A stretch of DNA of 64,000 nt from Vibrio rotiferianus CAIM 577 = LMG 21460 (GCF_002741985.1 NZ_APHW01000015.1:1-64000), one strand, 5' to 3'; positions 36,975 through 47,482 are shown, counted from the stretch's first letter. Numbers and translations: made by a program. Notes: generated by a model not told the origin, from the sequence alone.

Positions 36975-37742
36975 TTATCGAGTTTGAAGCACAATAGAAC
37001 GAGGTCGGATTGGACGAATTCGTTGAATCACTGGGCGTTGTTTTTTCTTAAGCTGGATATGACACATTTCCAGCACTAGACCAAACGCCATCGCGAAGTA
37101 CACGTAACCTTTGTTGATGTGAATTGCAAAACCTTCTGCCATCAACAGACCACCTAGCAATACTAGGAACAGCAGTGCAAGGGTCTTAAAGCCCGGGTAA
37201 CGCGTTACTAGGTTGTTGATTTTCTCCGCCGTCAACACCATCACAATCGCTGACGAAATGATCGCCGCCACCATGATTGGTACTTCGCTCGTTAGACCAA
37301 CCGCAGTGATCACCGAGTCCATCGAGAACACGGCATCAACTGCAACGATTTGCAACAGAACCACAGCAAGGCCAGTACGAACATGGGTCGAGTGACCGTG
37401 TTCAGTGTGTGTTAACCAACTCCACAGCTCTTTCAAGCTTTTCGCCAGTAGGAACGCACCACCCGCTATCATAATCAAATCACGACCGGTAAACGCGTAG
37501 TCGCTGAAGCTGATTAATGGCTGGGTAAGCTGCATGATCCAAGAGATCGAGAACACCAAAACAATACGCGCCATAACTGCTAGGCCAATACCTAGATTTC
37601 GAGCAAGTTTACGCTGGTGTTGTGGTAATCGTTCACACAGAACGGAGATAAATACGACGTTATCAACGCCTAAGACAACTTCAAGAGCAAACAAGGTAGC
37701 GAAGATAGCCCACGCTTCTGGTTGCATGAAAAGTTCTAACAT
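36975..37742 (-). CDS. TerC-family membrane protein
   Basis: A 255-aa protein with about 7 hydrophobic segments and the TerC signatures EVVLGVDNVVFISVL (about 20-34) and AVDAVFSMDSVITAVG (about 134-149). The paired acidic residues in these segments are conserved in the family and bind metal in characterised members. Members export manganese or protect against metal or membrane stress. GGAGG lies about 8 nt before the ATG. It is divergent from a LysR regulator across 338 bp. Confidence 0.88.
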   Translation of the reverse strand: MLELFMQPEAWAIFATLFALEVVLGVDNVVFISVLCERLPQHQRKLARNLGIGLAVMARIVLVFSISWIMQLTQPLISFSDYAFTGRDLIMIAGGAFLLAKSLKELWSWLTHTEHGHSTHVRTGLAVVLLQIVAVDAVFSMDSVITAVGLTSEVPIMVAAIISSAIVMVLTAEKINNLVTRYPGFKTLALLFLVLLGGLLMAEGFAIHINKGYVYFAMAFGLVLEMCHIQLKKKQRPVIQRIRPIRPRSIVLQTR

Positions 37743-38080
37743 GAGTACGCCTCCGGTGATTGGAAGCCATACAGTGAATTGTTCAGTCGACTAAAGGGGT
37801 CGTCCATTAAGTTTATTTAAACCTCTGTTACTTAGGAAAGTTGAGTTAATCACCTCTCCTATTCGTTCGCAATCCCCTATTTTGTCAGGGTTGTGTCAGC
37901 CATCTTTCGTACTCTAAAGGTTATTACCTTCGTTCACCCCATCAAGTGCCTAGCTGAGCCAAACTATTGCATCGAGCACGAATTGAAACGCCTTATTTTT
38001 CGTGCTTCAACAATCGTAAAAAAATGTTTCACAATAATATTTTGATATACTGAGAAAAATCACACGAGTTAGCCTTACGA
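37743..38080. promoter_or_regulatory. Divergent control region, TerC-family gene / LysR gene
   Basis: 338 bp with no gene seen. I compared the TerC side with a manganese yybP-ykoY riboswitch and saw no convincing match, so I do not call one. The two genes probably have separate promoters here. Confidence 0.4.
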
Positions 38081-39037
38081 ATGGATTACATAACACTCTC
38101 ACGCATTAGCCTTAAACACCTTACCGTATTGCACATGCTGCTCACGACCCACAGCGTGACTCAAGCAGCGGAACAACTTTGCGTGACCCCTTCTAGCGTG
38201 AGTAAAACGCTCAGCCAATTGCGCGACATTCTAAAAGACGACCTTTTTTACCGCGATGGCACTCGTTTAGTCCCAACGCCATTTGCTTTGAACATCGGCC
38301 CTTCCGTACACGGTATTCTTTCCAGCATGAACGGTTTGCTCTACCAAGGTTCGTTTAATCCTGCGTATTACGAAGGTCGCTTCTCTTTGGCGATGCGCGA
38401 AAGCACCTTTGAGATCTTCGCACCAATGTTGCAAAACCTATCTCAACAGATGGGCAGCCGAGCGCAATTGAACGTCTACGCAAAAGAGCAGATGAGTTTT
38501 GATTCTCTGATCCGTGGGCAAGTGGATTTTATGATTCTGCCACACGACATTAGCCAACCACCAACGCACAATAAGGACTTGGTATGGCAGACGATTCTAG
38601 AAGACGAAATGATCTGTTTAATGGGCAGTAATAACCCGTTAGCGACGGAAGAACTCTCAGTGGAGAATTACCTGTGTGCGAGACACATTGGTATTCACGA
38701 TAAAGACTTATCCCAACCTTACTTTGAACAGAACTTAACTCAGCGTTATGCCAAGCGCAGCATCGCGATGCACGTAGCAGACTTTGGATCCGCAGCGGTA
38801 ATGTGCCACCACTCTGATTATCTGTTTACCTGCTCTAAGCTCTGGGCGCGAGTGGCATTACAAGCGAAGGGGTTAGTGGAGAGATCTCTTCCATTCGAAT
38901 ATGGACAAGTAGCGTACAGTTTGGTGTGGAATAAAGCGAGTCTGAACGATCCCGCTTTAAGATGGCTACAACAACAAGTGCTTAAGGCATGTGAAACCTT
39001 GGGGGCATGCAGCAAGCCCAGAGTGAATAAGCTCTAA
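38081..39037 (+). CDS. LysR-family transcriptional regulator
   Basis: A 318-aa protein with an N-terminal winged helix (about residues 5-65; recognition helix near VTPSSVSKTLSQL) and a C-terminal effector-binding domain. A regulator of the LeuO/NhaR-like subfamily is possible from the start (LKHLTVLHMLLTTHSVTQAAEQL). The gene is divergent from the TerC-family gene and convergent with yjjW. The target is unknown. Confidence 0.85.
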   Translation: MDYITLSRISLKHLTVLHMLLTTHSVTQAAEQLCVTPSSVSKTLSQLRDILKDDLFYRDGTRLVPTPFALNIGPSVHGILSSMNGLLYQGSFNPAYYEGRFSLAMRESTFEIFAPMLQNLSQQMGSRAQLNVYAKEQMSFDSLIRGQVDFMILPHDISQPPTHNKDLVWQTILEDEMICLMGSNNPLATEELSVENYLCARHIGIHDKDLSQPYFEQNLTQRYAKRSIAMHVADFGSAAVMCHHSDYLFTCSKLWARVALQAKGLVERSLPFEYGQVAYSLVWNKASLNDPALRWLQQQVLKACETLGACSKPRVNKL

Positions 39038-39056
39038 GCTCACTTACTTTGCTTTA

Positions 39057-39938
39057 CTACACGTAGACCGATGGCATGGTCATTGGTCTGCTAACAAATT
39101 GACTTAACTGAGCGTGGAAGCGTTCCATTTCATCCTGAGAACATTTCTCCCACTCCAGAGCTTCACCCGTTACACCATGATGTTGAAAGGCATTCAAACG
39201 GATGTTGACCGATTCTGGCAACGATTGCAGATAATGCCCCACCGTTGCAACTTCCGTATCTAAGTCGCTTTTACCCGGAATATGAAGCAAACGCACTTCA
39301 TACAACTTGCCTGCTTGCGCTAAATACTGAATGGTTTGGAATACACGGTGGTTATCTCGCCCGACCAACCAGTGGTGCGTTTCGCTTTGCCACGATTTAA
39401 GGTCAATCATCGCGCCATCCATGAACGGTAAGACTCTTCCCCAACCTGCAGTGGATAAAGAACCATTGCTATCGATGAAACAAGTGAGATGCTGCAATTC
39501 AGGATCGTGTTTGATGCCTTTAAACAGCGCAATAATAAAAGGAAGCTGTAAGGTAGATTCCCCACCGGATACCGTCACACCGCTAATGAAATAACGCTGT
39601 TTTCGTATCAAATCGAGCATTGCTTCAACAGAGTAGTCAGTAATTTTTGGATTAGATTGGTACTGACATACCTCTATACAACGGTCGCAGTGGGTGCACT
39701 CCTCTTTAAGCCAAACAACGTTGTTGTTTTCGTCGAACTTCAATGCGCCTGCCGGACACTCACTCACACAATCACCACAATGATTGCAGTGATTGATGGT
39801 GTGCGGGTTGTGGCAGTTGATGCACTGATAGTTACAACCCTGTAGAAAGATGACTAGACGGTTTCCCGGTCCATCAACACAAGAGAACGGAAGGATACGA
39901 GTTACCTTAGCCAAGAGGTGTTCCGATCGCCTAGCCAT
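39057..39938 (-). CDS. yjjW: YjjW-family glycyl-radical enzyme activase
   Basis: A 293-aa radical SAM protein. The CxxxCxxC cluster motif appears as GCNYQCINCHN. Two ferredoxin-type clusters follow (CNHCGDCVSEC and CTHCDRCIEVC). A GGExT-like SGGESTLQL follows. It activates the partner glycyl-radical enzyme encoded immediately upstream. I start at the ATG at 39938 (MARRSEHL), because upstream starts are TTG or GTG right after the partner's stop. The two form an operon. Confidence 0.85.
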   Translation of the reverse strand: MARRSEHLLAKVTRILPFSCVDGPGNRLVIFLQGCNYQCINCHNPHTINHCNHCGDCVSECPAGALKFDENNNVVWLKEECTHCDRCIEVCQYQSNPKITDYSVEAMLDLIRKQRYFISGVTVSGGESTLQLPFIIALFKGIKHDPELQHLTCFIDSNGSLSTAGWGRVLPFMDGAMIDLKSWQSETHHWLVGRDNHRVFQTIQYLAQAGKLYEVRLLHIPGKSDLDTEVATVGHYLQSLPESVNIRLNAFQHHGVTGEALEWEKCSQDEMERFHAQLSQFVSRPMTMPSVYV

Positions 39939-39959
39939 CTTATTCTTATCCGTCACCAA

Positions 39960-41504
39960 TTACTTAGCGTAAGTCGGTGACATTTCGTGGCTCACCACAC
40001 GTGGTGAACGCTCTAAAATACCGGTGTTCTTCGCCGCTTCTGCACCTAGGAATGTGGTATTGGTGCGTGAACCTTCTGCATCGTATTTTGCGATATCAGA
40101 CAGTTTCACCATGTAGCCCGTTACGCGAACCAAGTCGTTTGACGCAACGTTTGCCGTGAACTCACGGTAACCTGCATTCAATGCGCCTTTACATAGGTTG
40201 AACATCGCTTCTGGGTTTGATTTCACCGTTTCGTCGATGGTTAAAATATCGCTGATACCAGAACGGTAGTACTGGTGATGCCCTGCCGTTGCCTGCACGT
40301 AAGATACTGGATCTGGTTCGTTGCCGTAAGGAATACGAACGCCCGGTGTTACATCCAAATCAAGACTGATGCCACCTTGCGCGTGCAGTAACGCTTTGCC
40401 TTCTAGACCAAACTTCACTGGTGTGCTTTCTACCAAGTTAGACAACTTTGCAGAGATCGCATGACCTAGCTCGTTTGCGGTTGCATCTTGGCCATAACGG
40501 CTTGCATTGCCCTCTTTCTCTAGCAATACGTTTACCGCTTCCGCCATGCCGTAGATGCCATACATTGGTGCAAAGCGAGACTCTTCGATTAAGCCTTCCT
40601 GTGTTAGGAAGCCTTTGAAGAACTCTGATTTTTCATGCAAGTGTGAAGCGCGTGCGTCCATCAACTCAACCATCAAACCATGGTATTCCGGCAATACGTT
40701 GTTGAAGAAGTCTTCACGATTATCTGCACGGTTTGCTGCTTCTTTCAGGTTCATGCGCACTAGCGTGTTTGAACCACCAGCCAATGGCAGAGAGTTGTAG
40801 CAGCTCACGATTCCAAAGCGGCCACCTTCATACGCGTTCGCGTGCATCGGATAGTTCGCGATGTGTGGCTTGCTGCACTCACAGATGTTTTGTGTCGCTT
40901 GTTTTAATAGGTCATCTGGCGTTACCGCCTCGTCGTACATGAAGGTTAAGTTTGGCGCGATCTGTTTTAGCTCAGCGTCTACTTTCAAAATCGTACGACA
41001 AATGATGTTATCCGTCGGGCCAATGTTCACGTGCATGAACGCATCTGGCAATGTGCGGTCAAGCATGATCCAAAAGTGCTTTAACTTTTTGTAGATTTGC
41101 TCGTCAGTGAGGTCACCAACGTAAGGCATTAACACGTCATCAAGTTGACCAAGGTAAACCGGAATGTTGGTTACCGAAGGCACGTGATGGTAAATGATGG
41201 TCAACATGTTGAGCGCATCATCAAAATCTTCTGCTGGAGCTAACTCCAAGTATTCAGAACCTTGAGAAAGAAATTTTGCGTAGTCTGGCAAAACATAGCG
41301 CGGCTTAAACGGCGCGTGACCTTCAAACATGTCACATATGACGCCTTGCTGCATTGCTTGGCTTACCTCGTCAGAGACGGTCATATATGGAATAGTGGCT
41401 TCGGCTTCCAAAGCAAGAAAGTTCGATTTCTGTTTTGGAGACAAGTTACTATCTGTCGCGATAGCAAGGAAACGCTGCTGAAGATCGGAAAGGCTTTGAG
41501 TCAT
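39960..41504 (-). CDS. yjjI: YjjI-family glycyl-radical enzyme
   Basis: A 514-aa enzyme with C235 in GIVSCYNSLPL as candidate active-site cysteine. The glycyl-radical motif is RVTGYMV, with G463 about 52 residues from the C-terminus. It is short compared with pyruvate formate-lyase, as the YjjI family is. The reaction is not established. It depends on the radical SAM activase encoded downstream. Active only without oxygen, so anaerobic control is expected. An inverted repeat lies upstream. Confidence 0.87.
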   Translation of the reverse strand: MTQSLSDLQQRFLAIATDSNLSPKQKSNFLALEAEATIPYMTVSDEVSQAMQQGVICDMFEGHAPFKPRYVLPDYAKFLSQGSEYLELAPAEDFDDALNMLTIIYHHVPSVTNIPVYLGQLDDVLMPYVGDLTDEQIYKKLKHFWIMLDRTLPDAFMHVNIGPTDNIICRTILKVDAELKQIAPNLTFMYDEAVTPDDLLKQATQNICECSKPHIANYPMHANAYEGGRFGIVSCYNSLPLAGGSNTLVRMNLKEAANRADNREDFFNNVLPEYHGLMVELMDARASHLHEKSEFFKGFLTQEGLIEESRFAPMYGIYGMAEAVNVLLEKEGNASRYGQDATANELGHAISAKLSNLVESTPVKFGLEGKALLHAQGGISLDLDVTPGVRIPYGNEPDPVSYVQATAGHHQYYRSGISDILTIDETVKSNPEAMFNLCKGALNAGYREFTANVASNDLVRVTGYMVKLSDIAKYDAEGSRTNTTFLGAEAAKNTGILERSPRVVSHEMSPTYAK

Positions 41505-41539
41505 CTAAGATGTTCCTGGAGAAAATACAACGAATACGC

Positions 41540-41581
41540 CCTTTCAAATGATTTACTCATTTCAGAGTATTGTTTGAAAGG
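41540..41581. promoter_or_regulatory. Inverted repeat upstream of yjjI
   Basis: CCTTTCAAA (41540-41548) pairs with TTTGAAAGG (41573-41581), about 40-75 bp before the start. It may be an operator or leader hairpin. Confidence 0.35.
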
Positions 41582-41711
41582 ACATGTTGAATTCTACGCC
41601 TCAGAGATCTTTTCCACTAATGAAAAAAACCAAAATGCTAATTTCCATTTTGGAAATAATGTTTTGCTAATTTAGTCGAAGTTTTAATAAGTTAGCGAAA
41701 TAATTATCAAT

Positions 41712-42338
41712 TCAGCTACGATGCGCAGTCGACAGCATCACGCCCGCGCTGATGAAGACGCCCCCAGTCAGACGATTGAACAACTTCGCTCGTCCTTTCG
41801 CAAACAGCCAACCCGATGTTCTCACACCTAGCAAGCCATAGAAGGTCAGCCAACTCAGTTCGAACACCACAAAGGTACTGGCAAAGACAATATATTGAGT
41901 GAATAACGATGCAGATGGGTCAATAAATTGAGGAAACAGCGCGGTAAAGAAAACAATGGCTTTTGGGTTGCTCGAACCAACAATAAAACCGCTAGTAAAT
42001 GCGCTTAAGTAATTTGAAGAAGATTGCTCTGGTTGCGCTTGTGAAAAATCGGTTTGCTTTGAGCGCAATGCTTGGATACCAAGCCAAACAAGATACGCAG
42101 CACCACACCATTTAATGATGTTAAATACCAGCTCTGAAGAGGCGATGACAACGCCAAGTCCGGTAAAAGATAGGGTAAGAATAATGGTAATTGCCGTCAG
42201 GCTGCCAAGGGCGGTCGCAAAGGCATGGCGAAATCCATTACTGACGCCTTTACTCAAACAAAGCAGCGAACTAGGGCCAGGAGAGGCAGTCAGGACAAGT
42301 ATTGCGAGGGTGTAGTAGATCCAAGTATCGAGTTGCAT
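41712..42338 (-). CDS. LysE/RhtB-family exporter
   Basis: A 208-aa inner-membrane protein with about 6 hydrophobic segments. The family signature ASPGPSSLLCLSKGVSNGFR is near the N-terminus and SNPKAIVFFTALFPQF in the middle. Members export amino acids or related compounds. AGGAG precedes the start. The substrate is unknown. Confidence 0.88.
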   Translation of the reverse strand: MQLDTWIYYTLAILVLTASPGPSSLLCLSKGVSNGFRHAFATALGSLTAITIILTLSFTGLGVVIASSELVFNIIKWCGAAYLVWLGIQALRSKQTDFSQAQPEQSSSNYLSAFTSGFIVGSSNPKAIVFFTALFPQFIDPSASLFTQYIVFASTFVVFELSWLTFYGLLGVRTSGWLFAKGRAKLFNRLTGGVFISAGVMLSTAHRS

Positions 42339-42674
42339 TGGCGCTCCTTTCCAATGTGTAGATGGGTGTACAAATCGCGTAGCCTATTTGCCTTTCTCAA
42401 CGTTTCTATCCATGAAACGCAATGATAAAAAGACACCACACTATTGTGATCATAACTGAACAAACTCGAAGTCAATCGAGCTCCTAAATAAAAGTTCTGA
42501 GTAAGAGGTCTAAGCAAGAAGCCAGCGTAAAAGCGCCTCTGTTTATCTCACCCCTAACCCACTTTAAGCTGTTTAGTTATGCAACCAACATACTGGTAAT
42601 ATGCAACCATGTAAAGTGATTACTTATTCGACAACATCATTCACAGATCGCATCAAATAAGCAGTCACTGTACG
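42339..42674. other. Intergenic region, 336 bp, nothing recognised
   Basis: The gap separates two minus-strand genes. I see no gene or clear terminator. The promoter of the LysE-type gene must lie at its left end. Confidence 0.4.
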
Positions 42675-43877
42675 TTAGTCATAGAAAGGTTTTGGATCCA
42701 CTTCTAACGATGATGGTGCAACAGCCTTCTCAACCGAATGTGGACTGTTCTTTAAATCCACCATTGCAACGTCTATATAACGTTTGTATTTGCGCGAGTA
42801 GAAACACTTCACGATTGGTTTAAGCGGCTGAGATTCGTTGGATGTCCACACAATACCAACTCGACCATCACTCAATTGCACGATCGAACCCACAGGGTAT
42901 ACGCCAATGCAATTGATAAACTTATACACCAGATCAGGATCAAGGTGGGATGGCGTCAAACTCAATAGGATTTTGAACGCTTCTGCCGAGCTCATACCCT
43001 TTTTGTAGACGCGATCTGCCGTCAATGCATCGTAAATATCCACAATACAGCTCATGCGACCATGCATCGGGATTTGGTCGCCAAATAAACCACGCGGGTA
43101 ACCATTACCATCAAGCTTCTCGTGGTGCATTAAACACACATCACGACTGACGTCACTCAACCCTTTCACACCAAGAATAATTTCTCCCGCAAAGACCTGG
43201 TGCAACTTCATGTGCTCAAACTCTTCTGGGGTTAGGCGGGCTGGTTTATGTAAAACCGCATCATCAACTTTGATTTTGCCAACATCATGAATGATGCCAC
43301 CAATCGCTAGTTGTTTGAGCGTCTCTTTGTTCAAACCTAAATGCTTACCGAATGTCACTAGTAAACAAGCAACATTGACAGAGTGTTCGAGTAAGTAAGT
43401 GTCTTTCTGGCGGAGGGCTGATACACATTGAAGCGCATCAGAGTCGATAAAGACACTCTCGATCATATCATCGGCCCACGATTCAATCTCGTCGACTTCA
43501 ATGACCTTACCCTCAAATGTTTGGTTTAGGAGTTTCTGAGCTAAACCTTTAGCTTCTGCGATAAGCTTTTTCGCGCGTTTGTGCTGCGCTTCTCTAGTGC
43601 GAAAAGCACGAGGGACTTTAGTTTGCTCTTCTACTGGTGATAATTCTTCAGACTCAGCGGCAACGGGTTTAAACACACAAGCACTCGAAGATAACTTTTG
43701 ATCAACCCAAACAAACTTGACGCCACTTGCTTTTAGTTTCTCGATACCCTGTTGCGTCGACACTCGTCCAGCGTTGGCGAGGTTTACACGTTTATTTTGC
43801 TCTATAGCAGTCACAAACATACCAACACCCATGTCTGCAATTGCTATTTTTATCGAATCTTCTGGGTTGTACTGCAT
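42675..43877 (-). CDS. HD-GYP phosphodiesterase with N-terminal DUF3391-like domain
   Basis: A 400-aa cytoplasmic protein. The N-terminal ~120 residues resemble the DUF3391 domain found before HD-GYP domains. The HD-GYP domain has H197-D198 (IIHDVGKIKVDD) and HHEKLDGNGYP (251-261), so the catalytic residues look complete. It should degrade cyclic-di-GMP. It is divergent from the PAS-EAL gene across 460 bp. Confidence 0.9.
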   Translation of the reverse strand: MQYNPEDSIKIAIADMGVGMFVTAIEQNKRVNLANAGRVSTQQGIEKLKASGVKFVWVDQKLSSSACVFKPVAAESEELSPVEEQTKVPRAFRTREAQHKRAKKLIAEAKGLAQKLLNQTFEGKVIEVDEIESWADDMIESVFIDSDALQCVSALRQKDTYLLEHSVNVACLLVTFGKHLGLNKETLKQLAIGGIIHDVGKIKVDDAVLHKPARLTPEEFEHMKLHQVFAGEIILGVKGLSDVSRDVCLMHHEKLDGNGYPRGLFGDQIPMHGRMSCIVDIYDALTADRVYKKGMSSAEAFKILLSLTPSHLDPDLVYKFINCIGVYPVGSIVQLSDGRVGIVWTSNESQPLKPIVKCFYSRKYKRYIDVAMVDLKNSPHSVEKAVAPSSLEVDPKPFYD

Positions 43878-44337
43878 AAATCAAAGAATCTGTTTTCTAG
43901 ATAATTTACTTATTATATGACATCGGACCATTCCTCGTCATAATAAATTAACGCGCACTAAGCTTATTGAGACTTGAGTCAATAATGACGTTAATTCCCA
44001 TACGTAAACCAAGGACAATGATTGGTCATTTTGCCGCCATTCGATTTAGTAACGTTATAATTTGCTAGCCAAATCAATAACCACTTCAAATTATTAGTAT
44101 TTACGGTTGACTATCATATTTAAATCAACATGATTGATACTAAGAGTTTCGAAATTTCAGTCTGTTGCATTATTTTTAGATTTGTTTGCGTAAACGCAAT
44201 GACACATTAGATTGATAATTATATAACTACTATTTAAAGCACGTAGAGTTAAAGGATAAACTCACTAATCATGTTGATTCGATTGTTCTCCCTAGATCAT
44301 CACGCCGAGATAGCATTTTCTACAAGAGCGATAGCTA
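43878..44337. promoter_or_regulatory. Divergent region between two c-di-GMP genes
   Basis: 460 bp, AT-rich, no gene seen. It must contain promoters for the HD-GYP gene (minus) and the EAL gene (plus). I recognise no specific operator. Confidence 0.4.
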
Positions 44338-46047
44338 ATGACAAGTAACGTTGAGCCTACGGTAACAGAGCAAGACCGGGATTTTCTTAAGATTGTAGAA
44401 GAAAAGTTCATCCATATTTTTGATGTCTTTAATGAAGGCTTATTTTATATGGACGAAAATGGAGCAATGGTTTTTTACAATCAAAAATTCTATGAGCAGT
44501 TCGGTATTAACGCCGGACGGATCAACCTCGACAGCTGGTTAGAGTTAGTGCATCCACTAGATCGAGAGCGCTTATCTACTCGCGTCGATGCGCACATCAT
44601 TACCAACAATACTCGCGTCGCTACCACTTATCGCCTCCGCAAACCGAACGGGCAATATGTCTGGATCGAGGGTGTAGCCATGACCAAAGAAAGCGAGTAT
44701 GGCTTATACATGGTCGGAAGCCATAGGGATATCTCTGAAAGAAAACTGATGGAGAGCTACATCCATCAAGTGGCGTTTCATGATAGTGCATCAGGAATCG
44801 CAAATCGCAGTAAGCTACTCCTAGACATAAAGGAACATAAACAAGCGAACTATGACCAAGCATCTCTGGTTTATATTCGTATCGAAGACATCAAATCCTT
44901 TATCAATCACTACGGTAATGACCTAGTGGAAGACTTGGTTGATAAACTGTTGGAGACGCTAAATCAACTCCCTCAATCAATCAGTGACGTGTATCGGATC
45001 CATGACGACGATTTTGCTATCCTCATCCACGAAGCATACGCACTCGAAGAGCTAATGGAGTTTGTAAAAACCATCAAGCAGCATTACCACCAAGCGATGC
45101 GTGAAGATGGAAAATTACTTGGTAGTAATATCAGTATTGGCTTATACCCTACCTTTGATCTTGATCTTTCGGCGGAAGAAATCATTCACAAAGCAGCGCG
45201 CACCTGCCAATACGCTTGTGAAAAAAAAGAGGATCATATTGCGGTATACAGCCAGAAAACCCAACAGGCTGTTGATAGATACTTCTTCATCGAGCAAGGC
45301 TTAAAAACCGCACTCGACAACCATACTCTCAGCGTTAAGTTTCAACCTATTATTTGTGCTAAAAAAACAAAGATAGTCAGCTTTGAAGCCTTGGTCCGCT
45401 GGCGAAGCGAAGAATTTGGCGAAATTTACCCTGACGAATTTATTCCAGTTGCCGAAAACAAAGGCCTTATCGTTGAACTTGGTTACCAAGTTTTCGCCAA
45501 AGCTTGTGCCTTTATTAAAGAGTATAGAGAGCGCTATCAAACCCAGACTCGTGTTAATGTGAACGTCTCAGTTCTGCAGTTACTGAATAGTGATTTCCCC
45601 GCGACCATAAAAGCAATGGCCGATGAGGCTGGAGTTCAACCAAACTCTATCGTATTGGAACTGACAGAAACCTTTATCTTAGACAGTAACCAAGCCGCAA
45701 TTGAACCACTAAACGCGTTAAGTGAGATTGGTTTTGCGCTTTCTCTCGATGACTTTGGTGCTGGCTATAGCTCTCTCAATTGCTTCTTTGATTTACCAAT
45801 GACGCAAATAAAAATCGATAAGAGCATGGCTTGGAAAACTCTGACGAATCACTCTTCTCGGGAGTACTTGAAGTTCTTAATCGCCATGTGCCAAGAAAAT
45901 GAAATAGAAGTCGTCATTGAAGGTATTGAAGATGCCAAAATGAATGTGTTTTTCTCAGAACTAGGTGTTGATTACCTTCAGGACTACTGGTTCTCTAAAC
46001 CGCTATCTGTCGCGAGTGCTAGCCGATACACCCTAGTTCAGTCGTAG
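44338..46047 (+). CDS. PAS, degenerate GGDEF and EAL domain protein
   Basis: A 569-aa cytoplasmic protein with a PAS domain (about 20-135, ending in VGSHRDISERKLMES), a degenerate GGDEF domain (RIHDDDF where GGDEF should be) and an EAL domain from about 325. The EAL part has FEALVRWR, NVNVSV, LELTET, LDDFGAGYSS, K for the catalytic lysine (IKIDKSM) and a final IEGIED. These look sufficient for cyclic-di-GMP hydrolysis, while cyclase activity is unlikely. PAS suggests a small-ligand or redox signal. Confidence 0.9.
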   Translation: MTSNVEPTVTEQDRDFLKIVEEKFIHIFDVFNEGLFYMDENGAMVFYNQKFYEQFGINAGRINLDSWLELVHPLDRERLSTRVDAHIITNNTRVATTYRLRKPNGQYVWIEGVAMTKESEYGLYMVGSHRDISERKLMESYIHQVAFHDSASGIANRSKLLLDIKEHKQANYDQASLVYIRIEDIKSFINHYGNDLVEDLVDKLLETLNQLPQSISDVYRIHDDDFAILIHEAYALEELMEFVKTIKQHYHQAMREDGKLLGSNISIGLYPTFDLDLSAEEIIHKAARTCQYACEKKEDHIAVYSQKTQQAVDRYFFIEQGLKTALDNHTLSVKFQPIICAKKTKIVSFEALVRWRSEEFGEIYPDEFIPVAENKGLIVELGYQVFAKACAFIKEYRERYQTQTRVNVNVSVLQLLNSDFPATIKAMADEAGVQPNSIVLELTETFILDSNQAAIEPLNALSEIGFALSLDDFGAGYSSLNCFFDLPMTQIKIDKSMAWKTLTNHSSREYLKFLIAMCQENEIEVVIEGIEDAKMNVFFSELGVDYLQDYWFSKPLSVASASRYTLVQS

Positions 46048-46158
46048 TTCCACTCATTTTCAGTGCTTGTAACAAAAAGTTCACCCAACCGCGCCTCATC
46101 CTATGGAATCCTGTGACGCGATTGGTTTGCTTTTTGGATAAAGGACTTCTAAGGAAGA

Positions 46159-47478
46159 ATGCTACTTCATTACAACAGACTCACGAATGCTTCGATCAAT
46201 ATTGAAATTCGGAGTCTGCTCTTAGTACTAGCCATCATTTTTATTATTAACACGCCGATTAGCTATATTAAGCGAGAGAAAATTGAGGATCATGCACAAC
46301 AAGTAGATGCGGCATATGAATCATATAAACTTCGTAAGAACTTGATTAGCAGCTACTTAAACTTATCGCATACCATTATTGCTAGCCACTATTTCGGTAA
46401 TCCCATTCCTTTCGAGAACACTGTTCAACAGTTGCTCGCTGAACAATCACTGTTCAAGAGTATTCGGATAATATCAAATGAGCCTAGTCATCAATTTGCT
46501 AACAGTGAAATACCACCTTCTTATAATCACTTCTATAAAAGCCCTTTAAACGCTCAGCATACACAAACTGTTTTCTTCCCCAAAAAAGGCCTTGTCACCA
46601 AAATCGCTCCGATTTACCTGGAAAAGAAGCATACGGGCTACCTGCTTATCGATGTAAACGTGAGTGAGATGGTTGCAAACTTCCGTCACAACACAATTTT
46701 AATGAATGAAGATGGTTTTGTGTACGGTAGTAGTCATCCCAACATCGCTGCCTTCGATGGCTTAAAAGGGGAATATCAAAGTATTGTCGAGCAACTTTCA
46801 AGAACAAGGAGAGAAGCAGGAACGATGAACCTTGGCGAGTTCACCATGGTTTATAAAAAGGCAGAGCCACTGGGCGAGAAAAAAACGTTCGTCATTCTAC
46901 TCGTTAATTCAGACACCTTAACCCCAAATTATTTTTACGCATTCTTGTTCCTTGGAGCATTCGCGATAGGTATCTCGTACTACTTATATCTTGTTCGACA
47001 CGACAAACGTGAGCTAAGCAAGATCACTTATCAAGACGAGCTGTCAGGCTTATATAACCGTCATTACCTCAAGAAAGTTCAGAAACAAACCCTAAAAGAG
47101 AATGCTTACTTCGTTGGGATGATTGACATAGACCATTTCAAATTAGTCAATGATACCTATGGACATGATATTGGTGACCAAGTAATTAAACGTGTATCTG
47201 CAATGATAAAGAGTAGGATTCGAATCAGTGATTACGCTTTTAGAGTGGGAGGTGAAGAGTTTGTGGTGGTGATAAAAACTGACTCGAAAGAAGTTGCTCA
47301 CTCCATATTTGAACGAATCAGAAAAGACATTGCGAATACAAATACAGTACCAAAAGTAACGGTTTCTTGTGGCGTTAGCCCAGTAGAGCATTGCCTCCAG
47401 CAATCCATTAAATCTGCAGACGCCCTACTATACTTAGCCAAAAACAACGGTAGAAACCAAGTGAAAGATGCCGCTTAG
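46159..47478 (+). CDS. Membrane diguanylate cyclase
   Basis: A 439-aa protein with a membrane segment at about 18-36, a periplasmic sensor of about 230 residues and a second membrane segment near 260-280. A GGDEF domain follows, with RVGGEEF and an RISD inhibitory-site motif just before it. All catalytic elements look intact, so it should synthesise cyclic-di-GMP with product feedback. AAGGA precedes the start. It follows the PAS-EAL gene on the same strand after 111 bp, so a shared control is possible. Confidence 0.9.
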   Translation: MLLHYNRLTNASINIEIRSLLLVLAIIFIINTPISYIKREKIEDHAQQVDAAYESYKLRKNLISSYLNLSHTIIASHYFGNPIPFENTVQQLLAEQSLFKSIRIISNEPSHQFANSEIPPSYNHFYKSPLNAQHTQTVFFPKKGLVTKIAPIYLEKKHTGYLLIDVNVSEMVANFRHNTILMNEDGFVYGSSHPNIAAFDGLKGEYQSIVEQLSRTRREAGTMNLGEFTMVYKKAEPLGEKKTFVILLVNSDTLTPNYFYAFLFLGAFAIGISYYLYLVRHDKRELSKITYQDELSGLYNRHYLKKVQKQTLKENAYFVGMIDIDHFKLVNDTYGHDIGDQVIKRVSAMIKSRIRISDYAFRVGGEEFVVVIKTDSKEVAHSIFERIRKDIANTNTVPKVTVSCGVSPVEHCLQQSIKSADALLYLAKNNGRNQVKDAA

Positions 47479-47482
47479 CATC

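Noticed and set aside
37743..37930. Manganese riboswitch upstream of the TerC-family gene.
   Set aside because: The conserved yybP-ykoY core elements were not found in the leader.
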